A program made the translations under genes and the position numbers. Shown piece by piece: positions 6,040 to 7,292 of a stretch of DNA of 7,292 nucleotides. The number at the start of each line of letters is the position of its first letter. Position 1 is the first letter of the stretch. Source of the DNA: Acidobacteriota bacterium (GTDB lineage Bacteria; Acidobacteriota; Blastocatellia; Pyrinomonadales; Pyrinomonadaceae); NCBI GenBank assembly GCA_003222855.1, contig QHXH01000186.1, forward strand, positions 1-7,292, in the 5' to 3' direction. A model generated the notes under the pieces. It made no database searches and was not told the DNA's origin. It saw nothing but the letters and a program-made list of their open reading frames with translations.

Positions 6040-7292
6040 TCAAAGGGTTATGACTTCCCGTTCGTTCGCCTGATGGATTCTGACCGTCTCGCGACTAACC
6101 CATCCGATGAGCAGCCAAGCCATTGGAGCGACCGAGTAAAGTGTAAAGGTCAATCCAAATATGCTGTTCAGAATTAGCGCCAACATTACCGCCGCCACGA
6201 TCCGTCTTACTGTCCCGCCCTCGTCGTCCGGCGAACGCGCGTTTCGTATCGATAGCCAGGCGCTGCGGCCTAGAATCCAAATAAACAGGAGCACGCCCGG
6301 AAGCCCGCATGCCACGGCAACCACCAGAATGAAACTATCGATGGGTGGAAGATCAGAGTCTGAGCTGAATCGCACTTCGCCCAGCGAGCCTGCGCCGAGT
6401 CCCGCGCCCAATGGCCGATAAGGGATAACGCTGGTTATCAGGTAAGTCCAGTTTTCGAGTCGCACTTGAAAACTTTCTTCGTTCGCGGGTTTCAAAGTGC
6501 CGCGCTCAGCGTGAGACAACAAAGTACTGACAGTTTCGTTATCCCCTTTGCTCCACATCTCGTCTTCTGACGGCGCTGACACGAACACCGCAATCAGAAC
6601 AATTGGGAGCAACAGCAGACCGAGTCGCGTTAGCATTCCCGGGAAGCTGCGCGCGCCCAGCAAGATCAGCGCGCCGATGCCCAGCAGTAGTCCAAAAATT
6701 GCTGTCCGTTGACCTGTTAATAAAACCGCGCCGATCAATGCGGCGCCACAGATAATCCATCCGACGCGTTTTATGAGTAGCTTTGTTCCCGTTGCAAATC
6801 CTACGGCAGCGATCGCTCCGACCTCTGCGTAGCGTCCCCATTCTTCGGCGCTGCTGAAGGTTGCGAGCGCGCGCCTGATGTGACCTACATTGATCGAAAG
6901 ATAGTAATCTGTATTGTCGATCCAGTACTGCTCGAACCCTGGGTATCCGTACACCAGCTGGTAAACTCCATAGAGCGAAGTCAAGATTCCCAACGCAATT
7001 ACCAACTGCAGTGCTCTGTTAATAAACTGTTCGTTAACTGACTGGCCGAAATAAAACCACGCTAATGGCATCAGCATGAACAACCCACCAGCCAAACCTA
7101 CAAGCAAGCTTCGTTGTAGAGGATTGAACATTTCCAGCAGATAGATTATTCCGAGCAGTGAAACCGATCCGGCCAGCGGCGTCGCCAGAAAGATTTCCAG
7201 TTTCCACGAACGCACGAGCAACACGAAAGCCAGAAGCGTCACGATCGGCGTAACGAGGTGAATCGGATCCTGACTGGCATAATCAACGAAGA
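6040..7292 (-). CDS. O-antigen ligase/polymerase (Wzy_C) family membrane protein, 5' end outside the window
   Basis: The frame is open to the right edge, so the N-terminus is missing; 416 residues are visible, ending in TGA at 6040-6042. A GTG at 7240-7242 is an unlikely start because the frame continues upstream as IHLVTPIVTLLAFVLLV, part of a membrane segment. Many hydrophobic stretches alternate with short loops, for example around IYLLEMFNPLQRS, LGILTSLYGVYQ, GWIICGAALIGAVLL and RLGLLLLPIVLIAVFV. The Wzy_C signature is seen as GQRTAIFGLLLGIGALILL, followed by a large external loop and then RPLGAGLGAGS and IDSFILVVAVACGLPGVLLFIWIL. Such inner-membrane proteins polymerise undecaprenyl-linked repeat units or ligate glycan to a lipid acceptor. 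The position at the head of a glycosyltransferase operon favours a polymerase of the exopolysaccharide, but sequence alone does not separate the two roles. Confidence 0.9.
   Translation of the reverse strand, partial: FVDYASQDPIHLVTPIVTLLAFVLLVRSWKLEIFLATPLAGSVSLLGIIYLLEMFNPLQRSLLVGLAGGLFMLMPLAWFYFGQSVNEQFINRALQLVIALGILTSLYGVYQLVYGYPGFEQYWIDNTDYYLSINVGHIRRALATFSSAEEWGRYAEVGAIAAVGFATGTKLLIKRVGWIICGAALIGAVLLTGQRTAIFGLLLGIGALILLGARSFPGMLTRLGLLLLPIVLIAVFVSAPSEDEMWSKGDNETVSTLLSHAERGTLKPANEESFQVRLENWTYLITSVIPYRPLGAGLGAGSLGEVRFSSDSDLPPIDSFILVVAVACGLPGVLLFIWILGRSAWLSIRNARSPDDEGGTVRRIVAAVMLALILNSIFGLTFTLYSVAPMAWLLIGWVSRETVRIHQANEREVITL

Overview
This window is part of an exopolysaccharide or O-antigen type locus from a bacterium. 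Every gene lies on the minus strand, so transcription runs from high to low coordinates. Base composition is moderate and non-ATG starts are common. The mix of genes (Wzy_C-type polymerase, GT4 glycosyltransferases, GDP-mannose 4,6-dehydratase, Sfp-type phosphopantetheinyl transferase, PslG-like glycosidase) fits an environmental, possibly soil, bacterium. Acidobacteriota (Blastocatellia/Pyrinomonadales-like) is my best guess, but it is an impression and nothing in the window proves it.

Layout in transcription order: (1) a multi-spanning membrane protein of the O-antigen ligase/polymerase family, cut by the right edge of the window (6040-7292); (2) a complete GT4 glycosyltransferase 9 nt downstream (4816-6030); (3) a 228-nt gap with a candidate 25-codon ORF and a candidate promoter; (4) a complete GDP-mannose 4,6-dehydratase (3523-4587); (5) a 242-nt gap; (6) a second GT4 glycosyltransferase interrupted by an in-frame TGA (2105-3280); (7) a complete 4'-phosphopantetheinyl transferase 7 nt downstream (1303-2097); (8) a 54-nt gap with a perfect 8-bp hairpin; (9) a secreted clan GH-A glycoside hydrolase interrupted by an in-frame TAG (1-1248).

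How they fit together: the dehydratase would make GDP-4-keto-6-deoxy-mannose, precursor of GDP-fucose, GDP-rhamnose or related sugars. The two glycosyltransferases would build repeat units on the cytoplasmic side, the membrane protein would polymerise or ligate them outside the membrane, and the exported glycosidase would trim the polymer, as PslG does in the Psl system. The phosphopantetheinyl transferase does not belong to polysaccharide chemistry and hints at a carrier-protein pathway (PKS, NRPS or fatty acid) nearby or elsewhere.

The most notable observation is that two of the five genes with both ends in the window carry a single in-frame nonsense codon with an undisturbed frame on both sides. 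Both stops are explained by one C:G to T:A transition (CAG to TAG, TGG to TGA). The glycosidase also appears to have lost two other conserved active-site elements, which points to real decay there. The glycosyltransferase lesion is isolated and could be recent, a sequencing error, or a split gene. I found no RNA gene, CRISPR array or insertion sequence, and no clear evidence of a wholly new system.
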